64,000 nt of DNA from Azoarcus sp. (GCA_030656215.1 JAUSOD010000012.1:62001-126000), one strand, 5' to 3'; shown: positions 37,757 to 46,576, numbered from the stretch's first letter. Program-made: numbers and translations. The notes: generated by a model not told the origin, from the letters alone.

Positions 37757-38248
37757 CTAGTGGCTGTGAGAAGGCCCGAAGTGTGGCGGAGGTGCCGCGG
37801 AAAGTCGGTGACCGGGGTTACAAAGGGCGGAATGGTGGTACGTCCCCAGTTTCGCCGCTTGTTGTTGGTGCTCGGGGGCGGTGAAGAGTTCAAAATCGAG
37901 CAGGTGAATGCCGATGGCCGACTTCAGACTCTGGTAATCATCGTCGCCATTGAGCTGCTGGGTGAGCGTGCGCGCAAGATAGTAAGCGCTGCGCGCGCTC
38001 TACGCACCATACCGCCGTACCTGCATCTCGATGTTGTAGCGCCTCCCCTCCGCGTCCTGTGCCAGCACGTCGAGCACGATGAACTTGCCTGCCAGCTCTT
38101 CCGGTTCGATGCGGGGATTGAGCACCTCGATGACTTCGACCGCCGGCTCGGCGTTTCGCACCGCATTGATGAGCGCCGCGAGCTGGATGGGCGCCTCGAC
38201 GAAGAGGTGTTTGAAAAAGAAGTCGTTCTTCGGGTCAAGCAGAGTCAT
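37757..38248 (-). pseudogene. Rpn-family PD-(D/E)XK nuclease/putative transposase, broken by an amber codon
   Basis: The first 82 codons (LDPKNDFFFKHLFVEAPIQL, EELAGKFIVLDVLAQDAEGR, YNIEMQVRRYGA) match the start of the recombination-promoting nuclease family: D and E-x-Q catalytic residues are visible. An in-frame TAG at 38002-38000 follows. The same frame then continues with the family sequence SARSAYYLARTLTQQLNGDD and SLKSAIGIHLLDFELFTAPE, so the stop probably replaces a Trp codon (TGG to TAG). The homology ends near base 37855, where a GGGGACGTACCACC-type repeat begins, and the C-terminus is replaced by unrelated codons to the stop at 37757. So the gene is inactivated twice. Confidence 0.8.
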
Positions 38249-38253
38249 TCAAA

Positions 38254-38289
38254 CTAAAAAAACCGCCGGGCTTTGGGCCGCGGCGGTTT
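38254..38289 (-). terminator. Rho-independent terminator on the minus strand, downstream of pilA
   Basis: Read on the minus strand, AAACCGCCG (38289-38281), a 12-base loop, CGGCGGTTT (38268-38260), then more T to about 38254. A strong stop for transcripts from pilA before the Rpn pseudogene. Confidence 0.75.
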
Positions 38290-38344
38290 GTGGGGTGGGT
38301 CAGGTCGGGAGCGGATCACGGGTGCCTGACCACTTTGATTCTGA

Positions 38345-38476
38345 GGCTAGGTTTGAAATTGGGGTCTGTCCCCTATTTCCCGTGCGGTGACAGAACGGAA
38401 AAGCCCGCCGGATAGAACCGCGGCGGGCTTTGTTGGGTCAGGCTAGGTTGGAAACTGGGGTCTGTCCCCTATTTCC
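38345..38476 (+). repeat. Two copies of a GGGGTCTGTCCCC repeat downstream of pilA
   Basis: 36-base units at 38345-38380 and 38441-38476 differ at 2 positions; each ends GGGGTCTGTCCCCTATTTCC. A palindromic hairpin lies before each copy. Sequences of this type recur in proteobacterial genomes, often as REP-like elements; that is from memory. Confidence 0.8.
38397..38431 (-). terminator. pilA-proximal terminator hairpin
   Basis: On the minus strand AAAGCCCGCCG (38431-38421), a 10-base loop, CGGCGGGCTTT (38410-38400) and a short T-run. It lies about 50 bases after the pilA stop and inside the repeat block. Confidence 0.65.
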
Positions 38477-38480
38477 TCAC

Positions 38481-38996
38481 TCAGCGGCAAGAAGCAGGCC
38501 GGAACTTCGCAGGCAATGTACCCGTGTTGCAAGTCCAGCGAATCGAACCAAGGGGGATGTTGCCTGACACAAGCGGTACTTGAGCTCCAGCCGGGACTGC
38601 GTCAATTGCGTCTCCCGCGCCAGGAGACGATTCAGGTACCGCGGGAATGGCGGGCGACTCTGCTGTCGGAACCATAATGATCGTGTTTGCGCCCGGAGCT
38701 CCACCACCCGCAGGAGTGTAAGTGATCGTAATTTGGCCGTTTGCATCATTGATGTCTATTTCGCTTACATTGGTTGTCGCGACAGGTGGCGACCAAGATG
38801 CCCTAAAGGCTGATCCATTCGATGCATTCTCAGTAACGGCCAACTTTGCAGCGGACGCCAAGACGATACCTTCAGACACCTTTGCGCGAACTGTGTAGTC
38901 CTGATACGCCGGCAGTGCCACGGCCGCCAGAATGCCGATGATCGCGACAACGATCATCAGCTCGATCAGCGTGAAGCCCTGTTGTACTTTTTTCAT
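38481..38996 (-). CDS. pilA: Type IV major pilin-like protein
   Basis: 171 residues. Class III signal peptide MKKVQQG, cleaved before [20 protein letters not shown], with Glu5 present; the hydrophobic alpha1-N helix and [13 protein letters not shown] follow, as in PilA of betaproteobacteria. Two Cys near the C-terminus ([18 protein letters not shown]) form the D-region disulphide. The middle contains an Ala/Pro-rich insertion ([18 protein letters not shown]), which makes it longer than the usual 140-155 residues. AAGGAG lies about 9 bases before the ATG at 38996. A candidate sigma54 promoter lies about 150 bases upstream. It is divergent from a Sel1-like gene. Confidence 0.93.
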   Translation of the reverse strand: MKKVQQGFTLIELMIVVAIIGILAAVALPAYQDYTVRAKVSEGIVLASAAKLAVTENASNGSAFRASWSPPVATTNVSEIDINDANGQITITYTPAGGGAPGANTIIMVPTAESPAIPAVPESSPGAGDAIDAVPAGAQVPLVSGNIPLGSIRWTCNTGTLPAKFRPASCR

Positions 38997-39141
38997 GATC
39001 ACAACTCCTTCTTGATGAAAATCGGATTGTCGGGTGCCGGGTTCAGTTGCGTCGGCGCCGTCTGTCCTACCTATCGCAAAGGCCGTGCCAGCTACCGTTT
39101 TCCTGAGCAATCACGGTAAACGGACCTGACACCCTGCCACA

Positions 39142-39212
39142 TGGCACAGCTCGCCCCGTGCCATTGAGGGCAAGTGGCACACCCCCCCTGTGCCAATGGG
39201 CAGGCATGGCAC
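39142..39212. repeat. Cluster of TGGCAC/GTGCCA inverted repeats upstream of pilA
   Basis: TGGCAC at 39142, GTGCCA at 39158, TGGCAC at 39175, GTGCCA at 39190, TGGCAC at 39207. They form two inverted repeats with 10- and 9-base spacers plus a single half-site, about 16 bases apart. This regular array looks like operator sites, though TGGCAC is also the sigma54 -24 motif. Confidence 0.65.
39147..39163 (-). promoter_or_regulatory. Candidate sigma54 promoter of pilA
   Basis: Minus strand TGGCACGGGGCGAGCT: GG at 39162-39161 and GC at 39150-39149 with exactly 10 bases between. The -24 half is perfect; the -12 half (GAGCT rather than TTGCT) is weaker. Known pilA genes in Pseudomonas use sigma54 with PilR; no pilSR genes lie in the window. 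Confidence 0.5.
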
Positions 39213-39304
39213 GCATCCGTGTCGCATGCGCGCGCAGCGGTGCGCACATCGACGAGCGCGCATAAATTACACTACGGGTCCGATGGCTCCGTGGATTGCG
39301 AACG

Positions 39305-39862
39305 ATGGCGTTTATCAGCTTGAACACCGCGACCGCCCTCAGTGGCCTGAGCAAGCGCACGCTGTGGCGCCGGGTCGCGGATCGCAACCTGCGTACCCAG
39401 GATGCCGGCGAGCCCGGCGAGCGGACCCTGGTGGCGCTGGACGATTTGCTGCCGCTGTCGCGCCTGCGACTTAATACCGACGACCACGATCTGGTCGTGG
39501 AAGCGGACCAGGGCACCCCGGAGGCGCAGTGCGATCTTGCGCTGTTGTTTCTGGCCCAGGGCTTCGCTGCCGAGGCGGTGCGCCTGCTGGAGATGGCGGC
39601 GAACCGGTTTTACCCCGAGGCGATGCACTGGCTGGGACGGTGCCACATCGCCGGCACGGGCGTGGCGCCGGACGAGCAGCTCGGGATCGGCTGGATTTCA
39701 AAAGCCGCGCAGCACGGCCACATCACCGCCAAACGCATGATGCAGTACCTGGACAACCCCGCGCGCCCACGGCAGAAGCCGGAGGCGCTGGAGGCGGTGC
39801 TCGACGACATCGAGCGCAAAGTGGTTCTGAGCGTATTACGGGAGACCGTTCATCGCGGGTGA
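39305..39862 (+). CDS. Sel1/TPR-like repeat protein with N-terminal helix-turn-helix-like segment
   Basis: 185 residues. The first 35 residues (ISLNTATALSGLSKRTLWRRVADRNLRT) look like a MerR/excisionase-type helix-turn-helix. Then come two or three helical repeats with the Sel1 pattern (GTPEAQCDLALLFLAQG; YPEAMHWLGRCHIAGTGVAP; LGIGWISKAAQHGHITAKRMM). This suggests a DNA-binding head with a protein-interaction tail, possibly a regulator of the divergent pilA. That role is inference. ATG 39305 is used; a TTG 9 bases earlier is in frame. Followed by repeat sequences. Confidence 0.75.
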   Translation: MAFISLNTATALSGLSKRTLWRRVADRNLRTQDAGEPGERTLVALDDLLPLSRLRLNTDDHDLVVEADQGTPEAQCDLALLFLAQGFAAEAVRLLEMAANRFYPEAMHWLGRCHIAGTGVAPDEQLGIGWISKAAQHGHITAKRMMQYLDNPARPRQKPEALEAVLDDIERKVVLSVLRETVHRG

Positions 39863-39867
39863 GCGGG

Positions 39868-39928
39868 GAGATAGGGGGCACCCATTCGCAGGCCGGGAAA
39901 GGAAATAGGGGACACCCATTGGCCGGCC
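39868..39928 (-). repeat. Two GGAAATAGGGGACACCC-type repeats, inverted relative to those beyond pilA
   Basis: Copies at about 39867-39897 and 39900-39928 (GAGATAGGGGGCACCCATT and GAAATAGGGGACACCCATT). The core is the reverse complement of the TGTCCCCTATTTCC core at 38367-38476, so the pilA/Sel1 segment is bracketed by inverted copies. Confidence 0.75.
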
Positions 39929-40018
39929 GAAGTCAAGCGAGCGCAGAGGTCCTGGCGGCGTCAGCCGCCGATTTTGAAACCTTCTCTCCGCTTGCAGTTG
40001 CCGATCACGCCCGTTTCT

Positions 40019-40105
40019 TCAATTCATGGCTGCCACAACGCGGGGCGCCAGTAGTCGACTGATCAGTACATTCGTATCGACCACCCAGCGCTGGCCGTCA
40101 TTCAT
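40019..40105 (-). pseudogene. Truncated PIN-domain toxin remnant (VapC-like)
   Basis: 28 codons: MNDGQRWVVDTNVLISRLLA then PRVVAAMN and a stop. RWVVDTNVLIS is the classic first strand of PIN ribonuclease toxins with the first catalytic Asp. The rest of the about 130-residue domain is missing. The ATG overlaps the antitoxin remnant stop. Confidence 0.7.
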
Positions 40106-40154
40106 CGGCGAGCAGTTCGGAAAGCTTCGCCTCGCTCGCAGTTACAGTGCGCAT
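40098..40154 (-). pseudogene. Antitoxin remnant (Phd/YefM-like) with internal deletion
   Basis: 18 codons: MRTVTASEAKLSELLADE. The beginning resembles Phd/YefM-type antitoxins (TVTASEAK) and the end overlaps the toxin start by 8 bases, as in intact modules; the middle (about 50-60 residues) is missing. Confidence 0.6.
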
Positions 40155-40193
40155 CGCATGCTCGCCAGGCACTGGGGCCGCAGTATCGACGCT

Positions 40194-40805
40194 TCAGCGC
40201 GGCAGCTTCAGGCTGAACACTGCGCCTGGCTCATTCTCGAGCGTGATCACGCCGCGGATGCCGTGGTTTTCGTGAAGCGCGGCGACGTGGCGGGCGAGGT
40301 GGAGGCCGATGCCTACGCCGTCGTCGCTGATGGGGGCGGCGGCGGTCGGGTTGGCGAGCATGTCTGCCGGGTAGCCGGGGCCGTCGTCGGCGATGCGGAA
40401 CTCCAGCCAGTCGTCGGTTTGTCGGGCGCTGACGGTGATCCGGGTGCGGGCGAAGCGGAGGGCGTTGTGCAACGCGTTGGCCAGCACCATGCGGATCAGG
40501 GATTCGTCGTAGTACCAGGCAGGGGGCGCCAGGCCGCAGTCGCCGGCGATTTCCAGACGGGTCAGCGGGCGGGTTTCGGCGACGAGTTCGTCCACCAGGT
40601 CGACCGGGCAGCGGGTGTCGATGTCGGGCTGCAGCAGGCCGGCGTCGACCTTGTAGCAGGCGAGCAGGCGGCTGAGGTCGCCGGCGGCGGTGAGGGCGTC
40701 GCGCAGGGTTTCGCTGTCGCCGCGGGCCTCGGCGCGGGCGGCCATCGCGGCAAGGCGGTTCTTGACGTCGTGGATGGTGAGGGCGGCGAGGGTGGCGAAG
40801 CTCAT
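40194..40805 (-). CDS. Small soluble histidine kinase without a sensor domain
   Basis: 203 residues. DHp helix with likely phospho-His12 in ALTIHDVKNRLAAM (an HDxKN type), then a HATPase domain with N-box (LANALHNALRFAR), G1 ADDGPGYP and G2 GVGIGLHLARHVA. There is no membrane segment or sensor domain. It starts 13 bases after the stop of a response regulator-TPR gene in the same direction, so the two probably form a cytoplasmic signalling pair, with the TPR partner supplying input. ATG 40805. Targets unknown. Confidence 0.85.
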   Translation of the reverse strand: MSFATLAALTIHDVKNRLAAMAARAEARGDSETLRDALTAAGDLSRLLACYKVDAGLLQPDIDTRCPVDLVDELVAETRPLTRLEIAGDCGLAPPAWYYDESLIRMVLANALHNALRFARTRITVSARQTDDWLEFRIADDGPGYPADMLANPTAAAPISDDGVGIGLHLARHVAALHENHGIRGVITLENEPGAVFSLKLPR

Positions 40806-40818
40806 GGTGCTTGCCTGC

Positions 40819-42438
40819 TCAGGAAGTCTGACCGTACTTGGCGCGGATGCGGCGCTGCAGGTCGGCGATGTCGGTCAGTTTGGGATGGCGGGGGTTGAGC
40901 GCCGTGACCGTTTCCTGGAAGCGCAGTGCGTCGCGCAGCTTCGAGGCGTCGGGGCCGTTGCTGTAGATGTCGAGCAGCAGGGCGAAAGCGGCGTTGGATA
41001 CGATCTGTGCGTTGCCCGGCAAGCGTTCGGCCGCTTCGGTCAGCATCGTGGCGGCCTCGCCAAGTTCGCCGGCGCGGCCGCGGCGCACCGCTTCGTTGTT
41101 GAGCGCCACCACTTCTTCCCTGCATTCCTGGATCAGCGTTGCCGCGCGCTCGGGCGAGCCGTGGACATTGAGTGCCGCAGCCACCTGCTCATGGACGGCG
41201 GCGGAGTCCGGGTTGTTCTGCACCACGCTCTTGAGCATGGCTTCGCCTTCGGCCTGACGGCCGGTGGCGAGGCAGGCGCGGGCGATGCTCATCGCCACGT
41301 CCTTGGGCAGGGTGCCGGGTTCGCTGGTGAGCGCGCGGGCCAGTGCGGCGGCGGCGAGCTCGGGCTTGCCGGCCTTGTGCTGGGCGAGGGCTTCGACCGC
41401 CGCGAGTTGCGGGTCGTTGGCATCGCTCTTGAAGTTTTTCCGGGCGTCGTCGATGAGTTCGATGGCCTTGGCGGGCTCGCCCATTTCCGAGTAGGCGTTG
41501 CCCAGGCGGGCGATGTCGGCGGTGTCGCGCAGCGGCGAGTTGTGCGTTTTCTTGACCACCCGTGCAAGCGCGCTTTCCACTCTGGTGAAGTCCGACATTT
41601 CTTCGGCCACTTTGGCGATGGCCCGGTGTCGGGACAGGGAGTCCGGCGCGATCGTGCACGCCTGGTCGAGAATCTTGAGTGCTTCGTCCGCCTGTCCCGT
41701 ATCGACATGAACCCGGCCGAGGAGGTCGTAAGCGGACAGCAGCTGGGGGGCCTCCAGAATCAACTGCGTGAGGGTGGCCTTGCAGTTGTCGGCATCGCCC
41801 TGGGCATACTGCGCCCGGGCCAGTCCAAAGCGGGCCCACGGCATCGCGCGGATGCCCAGAACCTGGTTGTAGAAGGCCATGGCCTCGTCGATGCGTCCGC
41901 ATGCGATCAGCGCATTGCCGCGGATGCGCATTGCGTCGGGCTGGTAACGATCACCGCTGGCGATGATCTCGTCGCAGGCGGCAACCACCTCGGGCCAGCG
42001 CTCCTTCTCCTGCATCGCGTCCACTTTGGCGAGGCGCGTCTTCTTGTCGAGCAGACGTGTGAGGCGTGCCTGCAGGGTGTCGGCGGTAAAGGGTTTGAGC
42101 AGGTAGTCGTCGGGCTGGCATTCGGCGGCGGTCACCACGCTGGCATAGCCTTTTTCCGCCGTGATCATGATGAACAGGGTGCTGCGGCTGATCAGCTTGC
42201 GGTTGCGCACATGCTCGAGGACTTGCTGGCCGTCGGTGCCGCCGCCCAGGTAGTAGTCGCACAGGATGACGTCGAAGCTGCCTTGTTCCAGGTGGTCGAG
42301 CGCGGTTCGAACATTGCTGCTGATCGCGACATTGCTGTATCCCAGCGACGCCAACTGGGTGCGCAACGAGCTGCGCATCTCGGGCAGGTCGTCGACGATG
42401 AGGAATTTCTTGTTGTCGTAGGTGTTCACACTGGCCAT
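40819..42438 (-). CDS. Response regulator with long TPR domain
   Basis: 539 residues. Receiver domain (1-125): KKFLIVDDLPEMRSSLRTQL, phosphoacceptor Asp61 in DVILCDYYLGGGTDG, Lys near 117 in DDYLLKPFTAD. The rest is a series of tetratricopeptide repeats (PDAMRIRGNALIACGRIDEA; ARFGLARAQYAQGDADN; AYDLLGRVHVDTGQADEALK; and more to about 520). No DNA-binding or enzymatic output is seen, so output is probably through protein contacts. ATG 42438. The mini histidine kinase follows 13 bases downstream. Confidence 0.9.
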   Translation of the reverse strand: MASVNTYDNKKFLIVDDLPEMRSSLRTQLASLGYSNVAISSNVRTALDHLEQGSFDVILCDYYLGGGTDGQQVLEHVRNRKLISRSTLFIMITAEKGYASVVTAAECQPDDYLLKPFTADTLQARLTRLLDKKTRLAKVDAMQEKERWPEVVAACDEIIASGDRYQPDAMRIRGNALIACGRIDEAMAFYNQVLGIRAMPWARFGLARAQYAQGDADNCKATLTQLILEAPQLLSAYDLLGRVHVDTGQADEALKILDQACTIAPDSLSRHRAIAKVAEEMSDFTRVESALARVVKKTHNSPLRDTADIARLGNAYSEMGEPAKAIELIDDARKNFKSDANDPQLAAVEALAQHKAGKPELAAAALARALTSEPGTLPKDVAMSIARACLATGRQAEGEAMLKSVVQNNPDSAAVHEQVAAALNVHGSPERAATLIQECREEVVALNNEAVRRGRAGELGEAATMLTEAAERLPGNAQIVSNAAFALLLDIYSNGPDASKLRDALRFQETVTALNPRHPKLTDIADLQRRIRAKYGQTS

Positions 42439-42809
42439 GGCAGAACCGTTGCAGAATGGGTCAGGACAGAGCTCAATTGTGCTCCGGGTGCCTATGATGC
42501 GCCGCCTGTGTGGGTTGTGCATCCCCAATCCGCGCCAACGTCATCGTCAGGTGACGAGTTGGTGGTTCCGATGCGGTTCTCGGTGGGGTGATCCAAGGCG
42601 ATGAGGTGGGGCGCGGGGAGGTGTTTGTGCGTTCGCACCGCTGCCGGCTTGCGGAGCAGTCCCGCACCTCAGCTGATATACTTCGCCCCCGGCCGCGACA
42701 GACCGGATTTTCATTTTGCGGTGATTTTGGAACCATCTGATTTTATTCAATTTTTTAATGCTTATGGGTCTGATATAATCCGGCCCACCGATTGGTCCCC
42801 ATTTACTGA
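42439..42809. other. Intergenic region between the response regulator-TPR gene and hemA
   Basis: 371 bases, divergent promoters expected. It holds an A/T-rich stretch and an extended -10 promoter for hemA near 42771-42779. I see no gene or RNA in the rest. Confidence 0.55.
42771..42779 (+). promoter_or_regulatory. Extended -10 promoter of the hemA operon
   Basis: TGATATAAT matches the extended -10 (TGnTATAAT); the -35 region is a T-run at 42751-42756 with 17 bases spacing. The predicted leader to the hemA ATG is about 24 bases without an obvious Shine-Dalgarno sequence. Confidence 0.65.
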
Positions 42810-44063
42810 ATGCAGCTCTATGCCCTTGGCCTGAATCACCACACCGCGCCGCTCGCAATCCGCGAACGCGTGGCGTTTCAGCCTGAGCGGCTCGATCAGG
42901 CGCTGCAGGATCTCACCCGCACATCGTCGGTGCGGGAGGCGGCCATTCTGTCCACCTGCAATCGCACCGAACTCTACTTTGCGGCAGAGCAGCCGCAGCA
43001 CGCGGCCGACTGGTTGTCGGGTTTTCACCAGCTGCCGCTCAACGAGCTGGCGCCCTACCTTTACTCCCATCCGCAACGCGAGGCGATCCGCCATGTGTTC
43101 CGGGTGGCAAGCGGGCTGGATTCGATGGTGCTGGGCGAGCCGCAGATTCTGGGCCAGGTCAAGGAGGCGGTGCGCCGTGCAGAAGGCGCCGGCACCCTGG
43201 GCACCTTGCTCCACAAGCTGTTCCAGAGCACCTTCGCGGTGGCCAAGGAGGTGCGTTCCACGACTGCGATCGGGGCCAACACGGTGTCGATGGCGGCTGC
43301 GGCGGTGCATCTGACCGAGCGCATTTTCGAGCGGATGTCGGGCCAGCACGTGCTCTTCATCGGCGCCGGCGAAATGATCGAACTCTGTGCCGCGCACTTC
43401 GCCGGCGCGCAGCCCAAGTCCATGACCGTGGCCAATCGTACCGAGGAGCGCGCGCAGGTGCTGGCCGGCCGCTTCGGGGCCCAGACCATGCGCATCGAGA
43501 TGATCGGCGACATGCTGCCGCGCTTCGATATCGTGGTGTCCTGTACCGCGGCGCCCCTGCCCATCGTCGGGCTGGGCATGGTCGAGCGTGCGGTGAAGGC
43601 ACGCCGCCACCGGCCGATGGTGATGGTCGATCTGGCGGTGCCGCGCGACATCGAGGCCGAGGTGGGTGGGCTCGACGACATCTTTCTGTATACGGTGGAC
43701 GACCTGGCTCAGGTGGTCGATGCCGGCATGGAATCCCGCCAACAGGCCGTGGTCGAGGCCGAGGGCATCATCAATACCCGGGTGGATGGTTTCTTGCACT
43801 GGATGCAGGCGCGCGATGCGGTGCCGATCATCCGCACGTTGCGTCAGCATGCCGAAACCGTGCGCGAAGGCGAGGTCGAGCGTGCATTGCGACTGCTCGC
43901 GCGCGGCGATGATCCGCAGCAAGTCCTCGAAGCCTTGTCTCATGGTCTCACCAACAAGCTGATGCACGGCCCCACGCGCTTTCTGAACCAGTCCGAGGGC
44001 GAACAGCACGCCGAGGCCGGGCGCATCGTTCAGCGGCTGTTCAACCTCCCGCCCAACCACTAG
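42810..44063 (+). CDS. hemA: Glutamyl-tRNA reductase
   Basis: 417 residues. [20 protein letters not shown] begins the catalytic domain; nucleophile Cys50 lies in [33 protein letters not shown] and the NADPH-binding [18 protein letters not shown] follow, then the C-terminal dimerisation helix. It reduces Glu-tRNA(Glu) to glutamate-1-semialdehyde, the first committed step of C5-pathway tetrapyrrole synthesis. It leads the operon hemA-prfA-prmC, a conserved order; prfA begins 50 bases on. Confidence 0.97.
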   Translation: MQLYALGLNHHTAPLAIRERVAFQPERLDQALQDLTRTSSVREAAILSTCNRTELYFAAEQPQHAADWLSGFHQLPLNELAPYLYSHPQREAIRHVFRVASGLDSMVLGEPQILGQVKEAVRRAEGAGTLGTLLHKLFQSTFAVAKEVRSTTAIGANTVSMAAAAVHLTERIFERMSGQHVLFIGAGEMIELCAAHFAGAQPKSMTVANRTEERAQVLAGRFGAQTMRIEMIGDMLPRFDIVVSCTAAPLPIVGLGMVERAVKARRHRPMVMVDLAVPRDIEAEVGGLDDIFLYTVDDLAQVVDAGMESRQQAVVEAEGIINTRVDGFLHWMQARDAVPIIRTLRQHAETVREGEVERALRLLARGDDPQQVLEALSHGLTNKLMHGPTRFLNQSEGEQHAEAGRIVQRLFNLPPNH

Positions 44064-44113
44064 GAGGCTGTCGCCGCGGGCACGCAGGTGCCCGGGTGCA
44101 TGTCATTGATCCG

Positions 44114-45193
44114 ATGAAGCAGAGCATTCGCGACAAGCTTGAACACCTCACCGGTCGCCTCGATGAGCTCGATCGCGAGCTTGCGGCCGAGGATTCCGCG
44201 CGCGACATGAACGCCTTTCGCGATCTGTCGCGCGAGCGGGCCGAGATCGAGCCGGTGGTGGCGCTTTATCTGGCCTTTCGCCAGGCCGAGACCGACTGCG
44301 AAACCGCGCGCGAGCTGCTCGACGATCCCGAAATGCGCGAGCTCGGACAGCTCGAGCTCGAGTCGGGTGCGGCCCGGATTGCAGAGCTGGAGGCGGAGTT
44401 GCAGCGTGCCTTGTTGCCGCGCGACCCCAACGACGAGCGCAATCTCTTTCTCGAGATCCGGGCCGGCACCGGTGGTGACGAGGCTGCACTGTTTGCCGGT
44501 GACCTGTTGCGGATGTACACCCGCTATGCCGAGCGCCAGCGCTGGAAAGTGGAAGTCGTGTCGGCCAACGAGTCGGATCTGGGCGGTTACCGCGAGGTCA
44601 TCGTCCGGGTGGTGGGCAACGGCGCTTATTCGAAGCTCAAGTTCGAATCCGGCGGGCATCGGGTGCAGCGTATCCCGAGCACCGAAACCCAGGGGCGGAT
44701 TCACACCTCGGCGTGCACCGTGGCGGTGATGCCGGAAGCGGACGAGCTGGATGCGATCGCGATCAACCCGGCCGATCTGCGCATCGACACCTACCGGGCC
44801 TCGGGCGCGGGCGGCCAGCACATCAACAAGACCGACTCGGCGGTGCGCATCACCCACATTCCCACCGGCTTGGTGGTGGAGTGCCAGGACGACCGCTCGC
44901 AGCACCGCAACAGGGCGCAGGCCATGTCGGTGCTGGCGGCGCGGCTGCACGATGCGCAGCAGCGGGCGCGGCAGGCGTCCGAAGCGGCAACGCGCAAGAG
45001 CCTGGTCGGCAGCGGCGACCGCTCGGAGCGCATCCGCACCTACAACTTTCCGCAGGGCAGGGTGACCGATCACCGGATCAACCTCACCCTGTACAAGATC
45101 GATGCGGTGATGCAGGGCGAGCTCGACGAATTGGTCGATGCGCTGGTCCTGGAACACCAGGCCGATCTGCTTGCCGCGCTGGCGGACGAATGA
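44114..45193 (+). CDS. prfA: Peptide chain release factor 1
   Basis: 359 residues. The catalytic GGQ lies in [20 protein letters not shown] (about residues 230-249), and the preceding [18 protein letters not shown] matches RF1/RF2. It recognises UAA/UAG. ATG 44114 ([16 protein letters not shown]) is used. It overlaps prmC, whose product methylates the GGQ glutamine, by 4 bases. Confidence 0.96.
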   Translation: MKQSIRDKLEHLTGRLDELDRELAAEDSARDMNAFRDLSRERAEIEPVVALYLAFRQAETDCETARELLDDPEMRELGQLELESGAARIAELEAELQRALLPRDPNDERNLFLEIRAGTGGDEAALFAGDLLRMYTRYAERQRWKVEVVSANESDLGGYREVIVRVVGNGAYSKLKFESGGHRVQRIPSTETQGRIHTSACTVAVMPEADELDAIAINPADLRIDTYRASGAGGQHINKTDSAVRITHIPTGLVVECQDDRSQHRNRAQAMSVLAARLHDAQQRARQASEAATRKSLVGSGDRSERIRTYNFPQGRVTDHRINLTLYKIDAVMQGELDELVDALVLEHQADLLAALADE

Positions 45194-46032
45194 CGACGAT
45201 ACCGCCTCCGGATATCGCCGCCGCGCTCGCCTGGGCGCGTCAGTGCATCGACCATATGGATGCACGGGTGCTGTTGCGCCACGTGTTGCAGTGCCCGGCG
45301 TCGCGCCTGGTGGCCTGGCCCGAGCAGCAACTGGAGGCGGAGGATTGGGCGCAGTATCGCGAACTGGTCGAGCGCCGTGAGGCGGGCGAACCGGTGGCCT
45401 ACCTGACCGGCGAGCGCGAGTTTTACGGACGGGCGTTCATGATCACCCCGGCGGTGCTGATTCCGCGCCCGGACACTGAACTGCTGGTGGAGCTTGCACT
45501 TGCGCACTTTGCCGGCGTGCAGCGCCCGCGGGTGCTCGATATGGGCACCGGCTCGGGCGCGCTTGCCATCACCCTGGCACTGGAGCACGACGGCGCCGAT
45601 GTCACCGCGCTGGATCGTTCGCGCGAGGCCCTCTGGGTGGCCATGGGCAACGCGGCGCGGCTCGGAGCGAGCGTGTCCTTCGTGCAGAGCGACTGGTTCG
45701 GCGGGCTCGGTGACGAGCGTTTTCAGCTCATCGTCTCCAATCCGCCCTACATTGCCGCGGCCGATCCGCACCTGGAGCAGGGCGACCTCCGCTTCGAGCC
45801 GCGTACCGCGCTGGCAGCGGGCCCGGCCGGGCTGGACGACCTGGCCGAGATCGTTGCCGGTGCGCCGGTTCATCTCGAAGCCAATGGCTGGCTCTTTCTC
45901 GAGCATGGCTACGATCAGGCGTCGGCCGTTCGCGGTCTGCTGGCGGACGGCGGTTTCGCGTCCATTGCTTCGTGGAAGGACCTGGCCGGCATCGAGCGGG
46001 TGTCGGGCGGGCGCTGGCTGGGCCGGGCCTGA
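45190..46032 (+). CDS. prmC: Release factor glutamine methyltransferase
   Basis: 280 residues. SAM site [19 protein letters not shown] (about 116-134) and catalytic NPPY in [16 protein letters not shown] (about 180-195); N-terminal helical domain with [16 protein letters not shown]. It N5-methylates the Gln of the GGQ motif in RF1 and RF2. The ATGA overlap with prfA indicates translational coupling. Confidence 0.96.
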   Translation: MTTIPPPDIAAALAWARQCIDHMDARVLLRHVLQCPASRLVAWPEQQLEAEDWAQYRELVERREAGEPVAYLTGEREFYGRAFMITPAVLIPRPDTELLVELALAHFAGVQRPRVLDMGTGSGALAITLALEHDGADVTALDRSREALWVAMGNAARLGASVSFVQSDWFGGLGDERFQLIVSNPPYIAAADPHLEQGDLRFEPRTALAAGPAGLDDLAEIVAGAPVHLEANGWLFLEHGYDQASAVRGLLADGGFASIASWKDLAGIERVSGGRWLGRA

Positions 46033-46130
46033 ATACTGGCGCTCGGGCGCCAATCTCGGCAAGATTGACGGCGCCCTGTGTCAAGCCTAGAATTTCCCGA
46101 CTATTTCACTCAACCTTTGCAGGTAAGCAC

Positions 46131-46460
46131 ATGAACATCCAGGACGTCATCCGCGAGCAGGTCACCACCAACCCCGTCGTGCTCTATATGAAGGGCAGCG
46201 CGCAGTTCCCGCAGTGCGGCTTTTCCTCGACGGCCGTACAGATTCTGAACGCCTGCGGCGTCACCGAAATCTACACCGTCAATGTACTGGCCGACGAAGC
46301 CATCCGTCAGGGCATCAAGGAATTCGCCAACTGGCCGACCATTCCGCAGCTGTATGTGAAGGGCGAGTTCGTGGGTGGCTCGGACATCATGCGCGAGATG
46401 TATCAGAGCGGTGAGATGCAGCAGTTGCTGAAGGATGCAGGGGTGGTGGCCACCAACTGA
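46131..46460 (+). CDS. grxD: Monothiol glutaredoxin Grx4 (CGFS type)
   Basis: 109 residues. Active site Cys29 in [11 protein letters not shown], conserved K-G-S near residue 21-23, [20 protein letters not shown] with cis-Pro and the GG-SD glutathione site. CGFS glutaredoxins bind glutathione-ligated 2Fe-2S clusters and deliver them to acceptor proteins with BolA partners. It follows prmC at 98 bases. Confidence 0.96.
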   Translation: MNIQDVIREQVTTNPVVLYMKGSAQFPQCGFSSTAVQILNACGVTEIYTVNVLADEAIRQGIKEFANWPTIPQLYVKGEFVGGSDIMREMYQSGEMQQLLKDAGVVATN

Positions 46461-46576
46461 GCGTCCGGCCGCGTTGGCGTCGTTCCCTCCGATTGGGCCG
46501 ACGCGGTTGTGCTTTGGCGAACCGCGTCGGTCTGGCGTCGTCAGCGCAGTCTGTGCCGCACAATGCGCAGCACTCG

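Larger units (their letters stand above)
38997..39304. other. Divergent regulatory region between pilA and the Sel1-like gene
   Basis: 308 bases with five TGGCAC/GTGCCA elements and a candidate sigma54 site for pilA. No gene seen. Confidence 0.6.
39863..40193. other. Gene-free stretch with repeats and toxin-antitoxin remnants
   Basis: 331 bases holding two GATAGGGG/AATAGGGG repeats (39868-39928) and, on the minus strand, an internally deleted antitoxin and a truncated PIN toxin. No intact gene. Confidence 0.7.

Noticed and set aside
37746..38480. CRISPR-like pattern from the short repeats near pilA
   Set aside because: Only two near-identical units with unequal spacing and palindromic hairpins; no spacer series and no cas genes.
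39529..40062. 177-codon plus-strand frame over the Sel1 gene and repeats
   Set aside because: It is out of frame with the Sel1 gene, Arg/Gly-rich, and passes through repeats.
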